Source: Aselliscus stoliczkanus (taxonomy: Eukaryota; Chordata; Mammalia; Chiroptera; Hipposideridae). From it: a stretch of DNA of 64,000 nucleotides. Made by a program: the position numbers and the translations under genes. Shown in pieces: positions 33,281 through 45,550 of this stretch. The notes under the pieces are model-generated. The model saw only the letters and a list, made by a program, of their open reading frames with translations, did no database searches and was not told where the DNA came from. Each line of letters opens with the position of its first letter. Positions within the stretch are counted from its first letter, which is position 1. Where the stretch lies: contig CM066737.1 of the NCBI GenBank assembly GCA_033961575.1, positions 48,770,771 through 48,834,770 on the forward strand. Direction: 5' to 3'.

Positions 33281-35180
33281 AGGGCTTCTATGTTTCCCAG
33301 TCCTATTAGAGTGTCCTCATCTAGTAGGCTTCCTGTGAGGCCCAGTGGCATAGTCTCCCTTGTCACCTGAACTATTTGCTACAGGTGTGTCCCTTGTATA
33401 GGTTGTGTGTGCCTTCCAGTTGTAGTTGAAACTTGGTTGCTGTTTGCAAGTCAGTTAGAGAGACTGACCCTCTGGCTGATTGGTTGTGAGGACTGGCCAT
33501 GAATACAGTAGATAACCTGTCATGTAGGGGCTGACCCTAGAAAGCAAGACTCACTTTAGCAGGGCTCTGGTGCAGGCCCAGCCTTCCCTTTTGGTCTGTC
33601 ATTCTTGAAGGTGGCTGTGTGATGCTCCAGATCAGTCTGTAGCTGGCCCTTTGGGTGTGCCATTCTTGTGCCTCCTGGTAGGGGACATTCTTCAGGCCAA
33701 GTTCAGCTGCAGCTTGTGCCCTGCCCAGGGCCACCTGGGATGAGCCACAAAGCAATCTTCAGATAGCTGCCACCCATGCTGGACTTGAAGACTACTTTAG
33801 AAGCCAAGCTGTGAATTTGGCTGGCTACCACTAGTGCCAGACTTAGGGCATTCAGCAAGAGTTATGGAACAAATTGAAGTAAGATGCTTTTCCGATTTTG
33901 TGAACTTTTGAGATATTTTTAGGAAAGTTCACAGCATGGGGCAACACAGTCCATTTGTATGGTAAAGCCACTGGAAGTGGCTTGGGTGTGCCCAAATGTT
34001 GGGTGGGGAAGTATCTCAGGAAATCACCAGCATAGCCAAATTAATGATGTTAGCTAGGTTAATGGAAACTCAGATACAGTGTCCACCTGCATTTGTACAC
34101 TGAGATGGGGGAGGAATCACAAAGTAGAGAATGGATTCTGCCAGCACTTTTGTTTGGTACAAAGCTCTCCCTCCAGCCCTTGCCCTGAAACCAGACAACT
34201 CAGTTTCTCCAAGTATGTCCCTGGCAACTTTCAAGCTCCTACCCCAGCACTGGATCTCAGAGTGAATGAGTCTGTTAATGAATAAATTTGTTCATGGGCC
34301 CTTTAATAGGATCACCTGAAATTCAGCCACTCTGCATCTCACTCAGCCATAATCTCCAACTGCTTTTCACAACCAGCAGTTATGGAAACTTTGCTCCTTG
34401 ATACTGGAACACTGGGCTGGGGAGCCTGCTGTATGACTGGGACTCTCACTTTTTCTATGGGGACCTTCTCAGCTGAGATATCCCTGCCAATTTTTATCAG
34501 TCACACATGAGTGTGGGACCAGCTTGTTCCACATCTCTGCCCTTCCTAGCAGTCTGGAAGCCATTTCTGTATGTCCTTAGTTATAGGACTTTGGTTCAGC
34601 TAGATTTTAGGAGATTCTCAATGGTAGTCATTCTGTAGTTTTGTTGTAATTTTGATATGGTCATGACATGAGACAAGCACAGTGTTTATGTACTCTGCCA
34701 TCTTGACTAGCTGTAATAGTGTTTTGATGGACTCTTTCAGGTTCTTTCTATATAGTATCATGATATCTGCAAATAATGACAGTTTTACTTCTTCCTTTCC
34801 AATTTGGAAGATTTTAATTTCTTTTTGTTGTCTGTTTGCTGTGGCTAAGACTTCCAATACTATGTTGGATAAAGGTAGCAAAAATGGGCATCCTTGTCTT
34901 GTTCCTGATCTTAAGGAGAAAGCTATAGCTTTTCACATTTAGTATGATGTTAGCTATAGATTTGTTGTATATGGCCTTCATTATGTTGAGGTATGTTCCC
35001 TCCATTCCCACTTTGCTGAGAGTTTTTATCATAAGTGGATACTGGATATTGTCAAATGCTTTTTCTGCTTTATTGATATGATCATATGATTTTTGTCTTT
35101 CATTTTGTTTATGTGGTGTCTCATGTTAATCGATTTGTGGATATTGAACCAACCTTGCATCCCAGGAATAAATCCCACTT

Positions 35181-36805
35181 GGGTCATATGGTAATTCTAT
35201 TCTTAATTTTTTGGGGAAACTTCATACTATTTTCTCTAATGGTTATGCCAATTTTCATTCTCACCATCAGTGTATGAAGGTGCCTTTCCCCCCACAACCT
35301 CTTATTAATACTTTTCTTATTGATAATATCCACTCTAATAGCCATTCTGCAAGGTGGTATCTCATTTTGTTTTGAGTTGCATTTCCCTAATAGCTAGTGA
35401 ATTTGAGCATCATTTCATATATTGGTTGACCATTTCTATGTTTCCTTATTTTTTTTTTGAGGGCAGTGTCACTGGCCCTCATACGTGGGACCGAACTGGG
35501 GCTGCTGGCTTCCCGGGCCAGCGCTTAACCACCGCGCCACTCGGCCGGCCCTTCTGTCTTCTTGAGAGAAGTGTGCATTCAGGTCCTCTGCCAATTTTTA
35601 AAACTGAATTGTTTATATTGTTGTTGTTGTTGAGTTGTATGAGTTCTTTATATTTTTGGATATTAGCCCCTTATCACAGGTTTTTTTGTTTGGTTGGTTT
35701 TTTGAAAATATCTTCTATTCAGTTAATTGCCTCTTTGTTTTGTTGATGGTTTCTTTTGCTCTGCAGAATTATTTTAGTTTGATATAGTTCCATTCATTTA
35801 TTTTTACTTTTTCTTCCCTTATCTTTGAGGTCAAATTCATAAAATACTGTCTAAAACTAAGGTCCACAAATTACACTATCTGTGTTGTCTCCTATGCATG
35901 TTATTGTTTTACATCTTATATTTAGGTCTTTGATCCATTTTGAGTTAATTGTTATGTATGGTGACAGATAGCAGTCTAGTTTCATTCTTTTGCATGTGAC
36001 TTTCCAATTTTTGCAGTAACATTTGTTGAAGATGCTTTCTTTTCTCCATTAAATGTTTTGGGTTCCTTTTCTGAAAAATACTTGCCCATACATGTGTGGG
36101 TTTATTTCTGGATTTTCAATTCTGTTCTATTCGTCTCTGTGTCTTTTTTTTTCCTGTCAATATAATGTAATTTTGATTATTGTAGCTTTGTAATATAAAT
36201 GAAGTCAGGGAGTGTGATACCTTTGCCCTTATTTTTTCTTAGCATTGCAGTAGCTACTTGAGGTCTTTTGTGGTTCCATACAAATCTGATGATTTTTGTT
36301 TGTTTCCTTAAAAAATGTCTTTTGGATTTTTATGAGGATTGTGTTTGCTTTTCAATTTCTACCAAAGAAAAGAAAAAAGGCCATTGCAATTTTGATATGA
36401 TTTGCACTGAATTTGTAGATTGTTTTGGCTAGTATTGCCATCTTAACAATATTAAGTCTTCCAATTTATGAAAAATGAATGAGATGTCTTTCCATTTCGT
36501 TAGGTCTTCTTTAATTTCTTCCTGCACACTTTTGTAGTTTTCAGTATATGTCTTCTGCCTTCTCAATTCAATTTATTTCTAAGTATTTTATTCTTTTGGA
36601 TATTATTATAAATATAATTGTTTTCCTAAATTCCCATTCAGATTATTCATTTCTGGTTTATAGAAACACAATTTATTTGTTGCTTGTTTTTGTACCCTGT
36701 AACTTTGGTGAATGTGTTTATTATCTCTAGTACTTTTTTTGTGCTGATTCTTCAAATAGAATAGTTTTGCTTTCTCTTTTTGCATTTAGATGCCTTTTAT
36801 ATTTG
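35181..36805 (-). mobile_element. Old L1 ORF2 fragment, antisense
   Basis: Starting at GTCATATGGTAATTCTATTC the sequence reads backwards through the ORF2 C-terminal region to the area just after the FADD box near 36790. It has no 3' UTR and no 5' half. Frames are thoroughly broken. Confidence 0.75.
35450..35550 (-). mobile_element. tRNA-derived SINE, antisense
   Basis: Complete short SINE (TTTTTTGAGGGCAGTG to CTCGGCCGGCCC) in an old antisense L1. I could not define a clear target duplication. Confidence 0.93.
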
Positions 36806-36807
36806 TA

Positions 36808-37232
36808 CTCTAGTATCTATAGGAGATTGGTTCCAGGACCCACCCCCAACGCACACATACCAAAATTCGAGGATGCTCAAGTCACTTATATAAAATGACA
36901 AAATGGTAAAGTACTTGCATAAAACCTGTATTTGTATATAGGCTACAGCAGTGTATGCCTAAACATGATTTTGTTACTGTGTATTCACAATGGTACTAAG
37001 GATGTGGCAAATTTGAGTTTTGCTTTTCAAAACTTCCTGGAAATTTTTGAAATATTTTTTATCTGTATTTTTTTAAGAGGGCAGTGTCACTGGCCCTCAT
37101 ATGTGGGATCTGAACCCGGGCCGCTAGTGTCCCAAGCCAGCTCTTAACCACCACGCCACTTGGCCGGCCCTTATCCCTATCTTTTTAATCCACAGGTGCA
37201 AAATCCATGGATACAGAAGGCCAATTGTACCT
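36808..37232. mobile_element. Tigger-like DNA transposon remnant, split by a SINE
   Basis: The left side has GGAGATTGGTTCCAGGACCC, AAATTCGAGGATGCTCAAGT and TTATATAAAATGACAAAATGG. The right end is ATCCATGGATACAGAAGGCC followed by AATTGTAC. These match the pattern of old, non-coding Tigger-type (TcMar) elements. The exact subfamily is uncertain. Confidence 0.65.
37076..37170 (-). mobile_element. tRNA-derived SINE, antisense, inside the Tigger-like element
   Basis: Short SINE. Diverged flanking duplication TTATCTGTATTTTTTTAA / TTATCCCTATCTTTTTAA. Confidence 0.92.
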
Positions 37233-37271
37233 CTTTTCTTGTCTAATTGATTGACTAGAACTTCTAGAATA

Positions 37272-37838
37272 TGAGATCTGACATTTAAGTTCACAAATTC
37301 ATCCTAGAAAAAGTACTACATACCTCATTGTTGAATATCATTACAGTCACCTTTGAAGCACTTCCCTTGGGAAGCTATGCATTGATGCCAGTACCTAGTC
37401 CACACTTCAAGGCAATCTTGGAACTCTTTTTCTGGAATGGCCATCAAAGCTGTCATCATATTACCCTTGGTGTCCTGAATGTCACCAAAATGTCTTTCTT
37501 TCAACCTTTCCTTTATCTTTGGGTGAAGAATCAAGTCATTGGGGACCAGATCAGTAGGGTAGGGAGCATGTTCCAATACAATTATTTATTTATTGGCTAA
37601 AAATTCCTTCCCAGGCAGTGCCGCGTGAGCTGGTGTATTGTCATGATGCAAGAGCCATGACTTGTTGGCAAAAAGTTCAATTGTCTAAGTTTTTCACCCA
37701 GCCTTTTCAGCACTTCCAAATAATAGACTTGGTTAACTGTTGGTCTGGTTGGTACAAATTCACAATGAATAATCCCTCTGATATCAAAAAAAGATTGGCA
37801 ACATCATTGCAACAAGTTTCCAAACTTGTCATACCTCA
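37272..37838 (-). mobile_element. 567-bp mariner deletion derivative, antisense
   Basis: TA flanks it (37270-37271 and 37839-37840). On the minus strand it encodes the 3' half of a mariner transposase, best preserved at 37325-37576: a YPTDLVPND stretch corresponding to the YSPDLAP-D motif with the last catalytic Asp of the DD34D triad, then KIKERLKERHFGDIQDTKGN and ending GKCFKGDCNDIQQ. The 5' half of the gene is missing, so it is non-autonomous. Two copies with the same structure lie at 46242 and 46946. Confidence 0.88.
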
Positions 37839-37849
37839 TAGTCAACATT

Positions 37850-38990
37850 TTCAGCAGCAGTAGTGAAAGCAAGCACCTTTTGTTTTACTTCTGATATTAA
37901 GGGAATATTTTTAGTCTTTCATCATTGAGTATGATATTAGCTGTGGGTTTTTCATAAATATCCAGTATGATGTGAAGGAATTTCCTTTCTATTCTTATTT
38001 TGTTGAAAGTTTTATCAACAAAAGGTGTTTGGACTCCATCAATTACTTTTTCTGTTTTAATCAAAATTATCATGTGCATTTGTTCTTCCCTTCTATTAAT
38101 GTGATGTAGTACACTGATTAATTTTCTTATGCTAAACCACCCTTGCTTTCCTGGGATAAATCCCACTCATTCTGTTCCTTTTAATATTATGACGGATTTG
38201 ATTTGCGAGTATTTTGTTTAGAATTTTTAAATCTATATTCATAGGCAATATTTGCCTTCAGTTTTCTTTTCTTGTGATGCATTTGTGTGTCTTTTTTTAA
38301 TCAGGAGAAAATTGCCTTCAGACAATGAGGTAGAAAGTGTTTCCACCGCTTCTATATTTTTGGAAGTTTGAGACTGATTGGTAGTGAGTCTTCTTTAAAT
38401 GTTTGGTAGAATTCACCGGTGAAACTATCTGGTTCTGAACTTTTCTTTGTTTAGATAATCTTTATTTTTTTTAGATAATTTTTAGATAAAAATCTTTCTG
38501 ATTGTTATAAGGTACTTGTTCTTGAGTCAGTTTTGGTAACTCATGTGTTCCTAGGAATCTGTCCATTTTATCTAGGTTATCTAATTTGTTGGCATTCAAT
38601 TTTTTTTAAGTTTTGATGAAGCCCAATTTTTCTATTATTTCTTTTTTTTTTTGAGGGCAGTGTCACTGGCCCTCATATGTGGGATCCAAACTGGGGCCGC
38701 TGGCTTCCCGAGCCAGCGCTTAACCACCTCACCACTCAGAGTGCCCTTCTCTATTATTTCCTTTGTCACTTGTGCTTTTATCATCATATCTACGAAAACT
38801 TTGCTAACTCAAGGTAATGAATATTTAAGTCGATGTTTTCTTCTAAGCCTTTAACAGTTTTAGCTCCTACATTTAGCTCTATGATCAATTTTAAGTGAAT
38901 TTTTTTGTATGTTATGAAGCAAAAGTTATTGTTTTTCTGCATGTGGATATCCAATTGTTCCTGAACCATTTTTTAAATGAATAGAATTTA
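37850..38990 (-). mobile_element. Old L1 ORF2 fragment, antisense
   Basis: The stretch 37897-38166 reads on the minus strand as the reverse-transcriptase region (GFIPGKQGWFSIRKLISVLHHI). Further right, around 38750-38990, is older L1 sequence resembling the ORF2 C-terminal half. Frames are broken and the two parts may be separate insertions. Confidence 0.65.
38646..38746 (-). mobile_element. tRNA-derived SINE, antisense
   Basis: Complete short SINE with a diverged end (ACCACTCAGAGTGCCC). TCTATTATTTC flanks it on both sides. Confidence 0.92.
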
Positions 38991-39424
38991 AAAACCTAGA
39001 AGACTTGTGTCCATCAGTCCCCCATACTTGATGTAGACTTTATCATCAGGTTGGGGGTGTTGCAGGGTTGTTTAGTTTGGAGTCAGTTTAGAGGAAAGGG
39101 GAGTACAGTTCTCTGAGAAAAGCCCTTTTTGTTGGGAAGATCAGAACAAGACAATACATACTGACATCTCCTTCAGGCTTCAGCCCTAAACAAGAGTGCA
39201 GAAGGCTGACATTTATTTTCATGGTAAGCATTTAGAGTGCCCAAGCTGTTCTCCATGTGAAAACTGGGTTGAGCTAAGGACTTGGCTGCTCATGGCCCCA
39301 AGCACAGATCATTTTTCTTCCGTCAGTTCTCATTCTCTCAGGACTGTACCCTCTGCTTCCCAAAATTGAAGCAAATAACCTGGAAGATCAACTAAGCGCC
39401 TATTGGTAGTGGTGATAGTTGTGC

Positions 39425-39456
<32 letters not shown>

Positions 39457-40029
39457 GTAATAGTAGTAGTAACGGCAATAATAAGAGAAGGAGAAAATAG
39501 AGAAGATGGACTTGGCAGAAGGAGGGAGGAATAGGGAAACTAGAAAGTAGCTGGGAATGAACAAAAAAGGTTATGCAAAAACCTAACAATGAGGCTTTAG
39601 CATTTGCAGAAAAGAGAGACAGAGCAACTCAGTAGTGCAACAGCTGGCTATGACAACATTCAAGCTAGAGAAAAGTCAGAGAACTGGGGCATGGAAGAAA
39701 GAGCATTCAAATGCATTAATATAAAGTAAACAAATTTTAAAAAGAAAAACCCCATTTTATTGTAGGGGAAATTCAAAAATATGAAAATACATGAGAAACA
39801 TTGCTCACACTCTTTAAGGGCCTAATCTTTATCTTTTAGGCCTACTAGAAGACAAAAGCCACTATTACACTTTTGATTCAGTGTAAAGGATTTGAAAAGT
39901 ATAATTTGCACCTACCCAGAGAACAGTGACATTATATTAGGAACTGTGACAGGCCTGCTGAGAAGATAATTGAAGAGGGTGCATTGCAGTTGCATTATTA
40001 CAATTGAACTCTGGGGGGAAGTGTGGTAG
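38991..40029. other. Unique sequence with a (TAG)n microsatellite
   Basis: No gene is recognised. A TAG-type trinucleotide repeat occupies about 39424-39472; its complement accounts for a leucine-run frame there. Confidence 0.6.
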
Positions 40030-40255
40030 AGTTGAAAGATCACAAGCTTTGTTGCCAGAAACTTGGCTGTGCCACTTTTACTCTTTGTGTGCCTTTGGAC
40101 AAGTTATTTAACCTCTCTGAGTCTTGATTTTTCTCTCTCTAAAATGCAAATTATGTGGGCCTCATAGGTTTTTTGTGGGAATTAAATGAGAGACTGTCAG
40201 CAAATTACCCAGCACAATGTCTGAGACATATATTACTAGGTGTTCAGTATATGCC
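40030..40255 (+). repeat. MIR SINE, nearly full length
   Basis: GTAGAGTTGAAAGATCACAA, GCTGTGCCACTTTTACTCTT, GGACAAGTTATTTAACCTCT and GGGAATTAAATGAGAGACTG follow the MIR consensus from the tRNA-like part to the 3' end. Confidence 0.88.
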
Positions 40256-40439
40256 AGTTCCTTTCCCCAGGCACTTATCACTGCACAAACTGGAGGTTCT
40301 CCTGTTTCTTAAGGCTTTGACCCAAACTTCTATTTCTAATATTCTATTACAAGGAACACCCGTCCCCAAAGAACCGAAAACATTTTGTGATCAAGGATGT
40401 TCATTGTTATACCAAAATATTTGTACACCATAATACTAA

Positions 40440-40920
40440 TGATGATTGGAGTGTTATGAGTAACTTTTTTTTTACTTTTCTACTTTGCACATAACATTAA
40501 TTTTAACTATAAATAAAATTTAATTTATAGAATAATTTTAAAATGTTCTTGAGGAATACTCTACAGTAATGAGAATGATCTACAACTATGTACGACAATA
40601 AGGATAAATTTCATAAGCATAATGCTAAGTAAAAGGAGGCTTTGAAAGTACAAAATCAAGCAAAACTAATTTATGCTATTATGAATCAGGCTGGCGGTAA
40701 CCCTTAGAGGGAAAACAACTGTCTCTTTTTACTCTACTCAACATTATATTTATGAAATTCATTGTGTCTGGGGAGGTAGTGACTGGAAAGTGGTACAAGG
40801 GAGCTTCTGTGATCTGGTAATGTTTTGTTTTGTGATCTGGGTGCTAGGTGTGCTCAATTTATGAATGTTTATTATCCTCATGAACAGTGTAATACTTCAA
40901 TAAAAATTTTTAAAAAGATG
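40440..40920 (+). repeat. Ancient L1 3' end (L1ME-like)
   Basis: CAAAACTAATTTATGCTATT, GGGGAGGTAGTGACTGGAAA, TGTGATCTGGGTGCTAGGTG and CTTCAATAAAAATTTTTAAA resemble the 3' end of old L1ME elements. Confidence 0.7.
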
Positions 40921-40947
40921 GATAGATGGATGAATAAATAAGTAGGC

Positions 40948-40994
<47 letters not shown>

Positions 40995-40995
40995 A
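40921..40995. repeat. (GATA)n microsatellite
   Basis: A GATG/GATA-type tetranucleotide run follows the A-tail of the old L1, ending in about 12 GATA units (about 40948-40994). Confidence 0.95.
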
Positions 40996-41887
40996 ATTGT
41001 ACTGAGTGAATGCAAATCATCACCTGTGACTTCTCTGAAGGAGAAAGTCATCATTAAAACAGAGATAACCTGCGAGGTCCAAGATGGCAGATTAGGTAAA
41101 TGTTATGCCTACTGCATCCCAGGATCACACAAAAATTACAAATAAATTAATAGCACAATCAACCTCAAGAATCATCTGAAGACTAGCTGAACAGAACCCC
41201 TATAACTAAGGATATAAGGAAGAGGCCACACTGAGACTGGTAGGAGTGGGGGCGATGCGAAGTTGGTTAACCTCAAGCTCACAGATGGTGGTTGAATGCT
41301 TGAAGGAGCATCTCAGTGGCAGAGGTCACCTCTGAAGGAGACGGGTATTAGCCCCATGCCAGGCTCCCCAACCCAGGGTCCTGTGCCAGGAAAAGGAGTT
41401 CCCATGGCATCTGGCTGTGAAAATCAGCAGACACTGTCTGCACTTCCCAGTAGGGCAGAAGTAGGATGGACTCCCAGCACACAGATTTGCTTACTTGCTC
41501 ATGGGCACTTATCTGGTCTCTGGTGGAGAGATGACAGCTCAGGAGGCCCAGGGATGTGCAAGAAAAGGCTGAGTGGTGTGGTTCCAGGGTGGGAACTGGA
41601 GGGATGGGAGCCATTGTTGTCCCTGTGTGGAGCATGACATACATGTGTCCTATTGCAGGGTGCCATCTTTTCAGTGTTAAGCCATGCACCAAAGGGAAAA
41701 GTCTGGGACTGCATTGGTTGGGTAGAATCTGCACATGTGCACTGCCTTGGTCATACCCTGGGTCCCAGTCCGTTTATGGCTGGGTCTACATCACCTGAAA
41801 CACTCTTGACTGCTGTGCTGCTGGCCCTGACCAGAGGCTGCCAAAGCCATTTTGCAGTGGGCAGATGACCCAAGCAAACCTGGTAAA

Positions 41888-42560
41888 TGTTTGCTGGTGG
41901 GCAATAACCCAAGACCTGTGCCACAGCATCTCTCAGGCAGCTTTCAGGAAACACCAGGCCTGAGATGGGTGGTGGCTGGCCATACTGTTCTTGGGGTGTT
42001 TCTGTGGGATGGCCTTGGGCCCAGCACCAGTACAGGTGCTAAGACTGCATTGAATTTGTAGAAACCATTGATCACACACCTTAGATCCCTGGAACCCCAC
42101 CCCTCCCACCTAGAGCTGTATTGCCAGGGGAACTCTGGGTGCCTGGATGGCTGGCCCTTCCCAAAAGCCACACAAGTCTTTTACAGCAGCAGGCTGCCTG
42201 TAATGGCTTGGGGAGCTTTCAGTGTTTGACAGTGAGTCAAAACCTGTGCCACAGCCACTCTTGGGCAGCTCTCAGGAATTTTCAAGTCTTAGGCAAGTGG
42301 TGGCTGACTGCAGTGTCCTAAGGGTATTTTTTGAAGTGGTCACAGGCCAGACACTGCCTGGAAATAAGCAGTGGATGGCTGCAGTGTTCTCAAGGGGTTT
42401 AGTACAATGACCACGGGTCGGGCACTGGTGTAAGAACTGGATCTGCATTAACTTTGTAAAACCCTCTGGCCAAGTCTAGTGATTCCTTGGAACTCCATCC
42501 TGTCCAGCTAGTGCTGCATCGCTGAGGACACTCTCAACACTGGGTCAAACAGCCCGGCCC
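41888..42560 (+). repeat. Imperfect long tandem units in the outer L1 5' UTR
   Basis: The phrase CCTGTGCCACAGC recurs about 328 bp apart (41915 and 42243). Each occurrence is followed by CAG/CTCTCAGGAA, GGTGGTGGCTG or GTGGTGGCTG, and then a GCATT..TTTGTA segment (about 42050 and 42449). The units are diverged and of unequal length. Confidence 0.65.
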
Positions 42561-43360
42561 ATGCACCTAAAGAGACTCTATCAACTGCCTTAAGGGCAGT
42601 TAACAGGTTGCAATAGGCCTAGGGGGGTCTAGATATTTGCTAAGCTGCCTCAAGCACACTACTGGTAGCAAGGGGCCTCAGTTCACAGCAAGGAAACACT
42701 CTACATACCTCCAGGTCCAGCACAGGTAGCAGCCAAACACATATAGCTTTGGTGTTCCTACCAGGTAGTCTAAGGTGGTAATATTTAAGGCTGACTTTCT
42801 CCTGCATGGGAACCCTTCCCAAGAGACACTAGAAACAGCACACCCAGAGACCAGCTTCAGACCTCAACAGAGCACTAGCTGGTTAGCTCCGCAAGTGGCA
42901 CACTGAAACGGTAGACTCAACAGGCACAAGAGCCCGCTGGGGTGGATCCTCCTCTCAGATGTCAGCCCCCACATAGCAGATCATACACTGTGGGTATAGC
43001 TGATCCTCACAGTCAATAAGCCTGTGAGTCAATCCCACGCATTGACCTGCCAAAAACAATCAAGGCTCAACTACGACAGGAGAACACACAAAACACACTC
43101 AAAGTATATCCTGGAACACATGTACAGGAGATCAGGGATACGGCACCACTGGACCACACAGGACACATACCATATAAGGCCACCAAACAAAGGCTGAGGG
43201 ACATAGGAGGATCTGATAATACATAGAAGCAAACACAGAGAGGCAGCCAGGCTGAGGAAACAAATAAACATGTCTCACATAAAAGAACAAGAGAATGAAA
43301 TGGAGCCGACCAACGTATCAGAGATAGAGTTTAAAAAACTGATATAAGAATGCTTAAGGA

Positions 43361-43464
43361 GGACTGGCCGAGTGGTGCAGTGGTTAAGAGCTGGCTTGGG
43401 ATGCCAGAGGCCCAGGTTCAGATCCCACATATGAGGGCCACTGACACTTCCCTCTGAAAAACAA
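43361..43464 (+). mobile_element. tRNA-derived SINE in outer L1 ORF1
   Basis: Short SINE (GGACTGGCCGAGTGG, box B GGTTCAGATCC). Perfect 12-bp target duplication AATGCTTAAGGA at 43349-43360 and 43465-43476. Confidence 0.94.
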
Positions 43465-43800
43465 AATGCTTAAGGAACTTAGTAGAATCTCAACAAAGAG
43501 ATAGCAAGCAGATTACATCACAGAAATGGTGGTATGAGGAGTCCTTCCTGAAATCTCCCCTGGAAGATACAAAAAACTGAACAGCTTTAATTCAACAAAG
43601 GATTTCCTGAGTGGCACACAGGTGCATTTGAGAGACCCGCAAATTGATTCATCTAAAGGTGGGCAAATTGGGCAATCAGGGGAGGAGAGAAGGGGGAAAT
43701 GCAGAGACACAGGCTGTGGGCTATAGGATGATGACTGGAGACTGCTGCATTTCAGAGCTTACCACAGTTGAATCTGGGCTGCAAGCACACCCTCTGTGGC

Positions 43801-43854
43801 CCACACAGTCCAGCCTGAGTGATTAGCCCACACAGTCCAGCCTGAGTGATTAGC
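43801..43854 (+). repeat. 27-bp tandem duplication in an L1 5' UTR
   Basis: Two essentially identical 27-bp units beginning CCACACAGTCCAGCCTGAGT sit head to tail from 43801 and 43828. The antisense counterpart at 28080-28120 does not show the second unit. Confidence 0.85.
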
Positions 43855-44616
43855 ATAAAATACAGGTGAATCCAGAACTTGTGCCAGAGACCTTGGAGCA
43901 AAGACCAAATACAGAAGGGTGAAAAGTGGTTTAAACTCTCATGCCAGGCCAGAACAAAGACACGGATCATGGCCACCTCCCCTCCCCGCAGAGATTGCCT
44001 TACCCCCACCCTCCCTGTGTTAAAAGCGGGCTCCAGAAGAAATGGTAGCAGTGTCAGGATAAAGAACAGAATATCTACAACCCTGAGAACTGCAGCCCTG
44101 CAGCCACAGACTCACAGCAAAACTATTTCTGGCAAAAGGGAAAGAACTGTAGGGGCAAGGAAATTGTGGGCTGGAATCACCATTGCTCTGAGCCACCCCT
44201 CCCAGCCCACACCAACCAACATTACATGATAGATCCCTTCAGTGGCAACCAGAGCTGCTGAGACACACAGGCTCTGTATTGAGCTATAGGGGAAACACTG
44301 AAACTTCAGAAGCTCAGAGCTCTATCACCCTCCACATTACCCCATGGTGGTGATACCCCTGAGACCCAGACAACCTGTTCACAGAAGAGAAGCTCACCAT
44401 CCAGAGAACGCCCTATCGTGTGAGAAGCTGAAACAGTGCAAGAGAAAATACAAGGATACAGTGTGGGAGAGAATAAAAAGACTGCAGTGGGAGAGAAAAT
44501 AAAATATTCCAGCAACATCTACAGGGAAGCAAAAGAAAGACTTCTTTATATCAACCTGCTGCAGAATCCACTCCTGTTGATGTCCAGGAAAAGAAATAAT
44601 AATTCATTAATTGCCA

Positions 44617-45550
44617 TGAATAACCAAAGTGACAAGGCAGCTCAGAAAGGAAATGAAAACTTTCCAGGAAATGAGCTTAAATACACGGAAAAATGTGACT
44701 TAAATGACAGAGATTCAAGATTGCAGTTCTGCAAAACCTCAACAAGATGCAAGAAAACACAGACAAGCAGTTTAATGAATTCAGAAACACAATCAAAGAA
44801 CAAAATGAACATTTTACCAAAGAGATTGAAATTTTAAAACAGTAACAAATCGAAATTCTTGATATTAAGAACTGAATAAAAGAAATGAAGAGTGAAATAA
44901 CCAGCTTAGGTAATAGCGCTGACCAGATGAAGAAAAGAATCAGTGACATTGAAGATAGACATTTGTAAAAGACACAGGTGGAAGAAGAGAGAGACTTGAG
45001 AATTAAAAGAAATGAAAAAACTCTACAAGAACTTTATTACTCCAACAGGAAGAGCAACTTAAAAATAGTGAGTGTAACAGAAGTAGAAGAAAGGGAGAAA
45101 GGAACAGAGAGTATATTCAAACAAATAGTTAATGAGACCTTCCCAAACTTGTGGAAAGAATTGGATCCTCGAATTCAAGATACAAATAGAACACCTAATT
45201 ACCTCAATCCCAATAGGCCTTCTCCAAGGCACATTGTATTGAAGCTGTCAATAATTAACAACAAAGAAAAAATCCTCAAGGCAGCCAGAGAAAGAAGACA
45301 GTAACCAATAAAGGAAAGCCCATTAGATTATCAGCAGATTTTTTCAGTAGATAACTCTACAATCCAGGAGGGAATGGAATCAAATATTCAAACTACTGAA
45401 AAAGGGAAATCATGCGCCAAGAATAAGATATACAACAAAGATATCCTTTAGATATGAAGGCGAATGAAGACCTTTCCAGACACACAGAAGCTGAGAGAAT
45501 TTTCTAACACATGACCTGCACTATAAGAAATACTGATGGAGGCTATTGTA
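44617..45550 (+). pseudogene. L1 ORF1 (family A), broken
   Basis: The ATG at 44617 (MNNQSDKAAQKGNENFPGNEL) matches the expected ORF1 start of this family. The frame shifts within the coiled coil (about 44720-44960). 44978-45304 is open for 108 residues, covering the end of the coiled coil and the RNA-recognition domain (EEREKGTESIFKQIV, NPNRPSPRHIVLKLS, KILKAARERRQ). The C-terminal domain follows in pieces to about 45550. ORF1p forms trimers on L1 RNA; this copy cannot be made intact. Confidence 0.86.

Larger units (their letters stand above)
30867..34710 (-). mobile_element. LINE-1, antisense, nested and internally deleted
   Basis: The flanking duplication CTGTAATAGT is at 30857-30866 and 34711-34720. 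On the minus strand it begins near 34705 (CTAGTCAAGATGGCAGAGTA, an L1 5' end), then a 5' UTR to about 33290, ORF1 (about 32358-33280), a short endonuclease remnant (about 32050-32300), and a 3' UTR from about 32040 to 30870. Most of ORF2 is lost. The 3' UTR holds three related ~100-bp blocks (about 31096, 31365, 31535). Confidence 0.82.
28561..35180 (-). mobile_element. LINE-1, antisense, split by another L1
   Basis: On the minus strand the 3' UTR begins near 28561 (CAATTATAGTTGACAATCAA). The ORF2 C-terminal region follows from about 28900 to 30860, with a (TA)n run at 29606-29632. A second antisense L1 (30867-34710) interrupts it. The reverse-transcriptase part then resumes at 34711 and ends at about 35180, where an older L1 piece abuts. 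The FADD box position near 34765 is altered to FADI. Four SINEs lie within the outer copy or at the junction. Dead. Confidence 0.8.

Noticed and set aside
39392..39589. Leucine-run open frame on the minus strand
   Set aside because: It is the complement of the (TAG)n microsatellite.
41296..42410. Several overlapping 60-130-codon frames on both strands
   Set aside because: They lie in the low-stop 5' UTR of the outer L1 and show no domain or consistent start.
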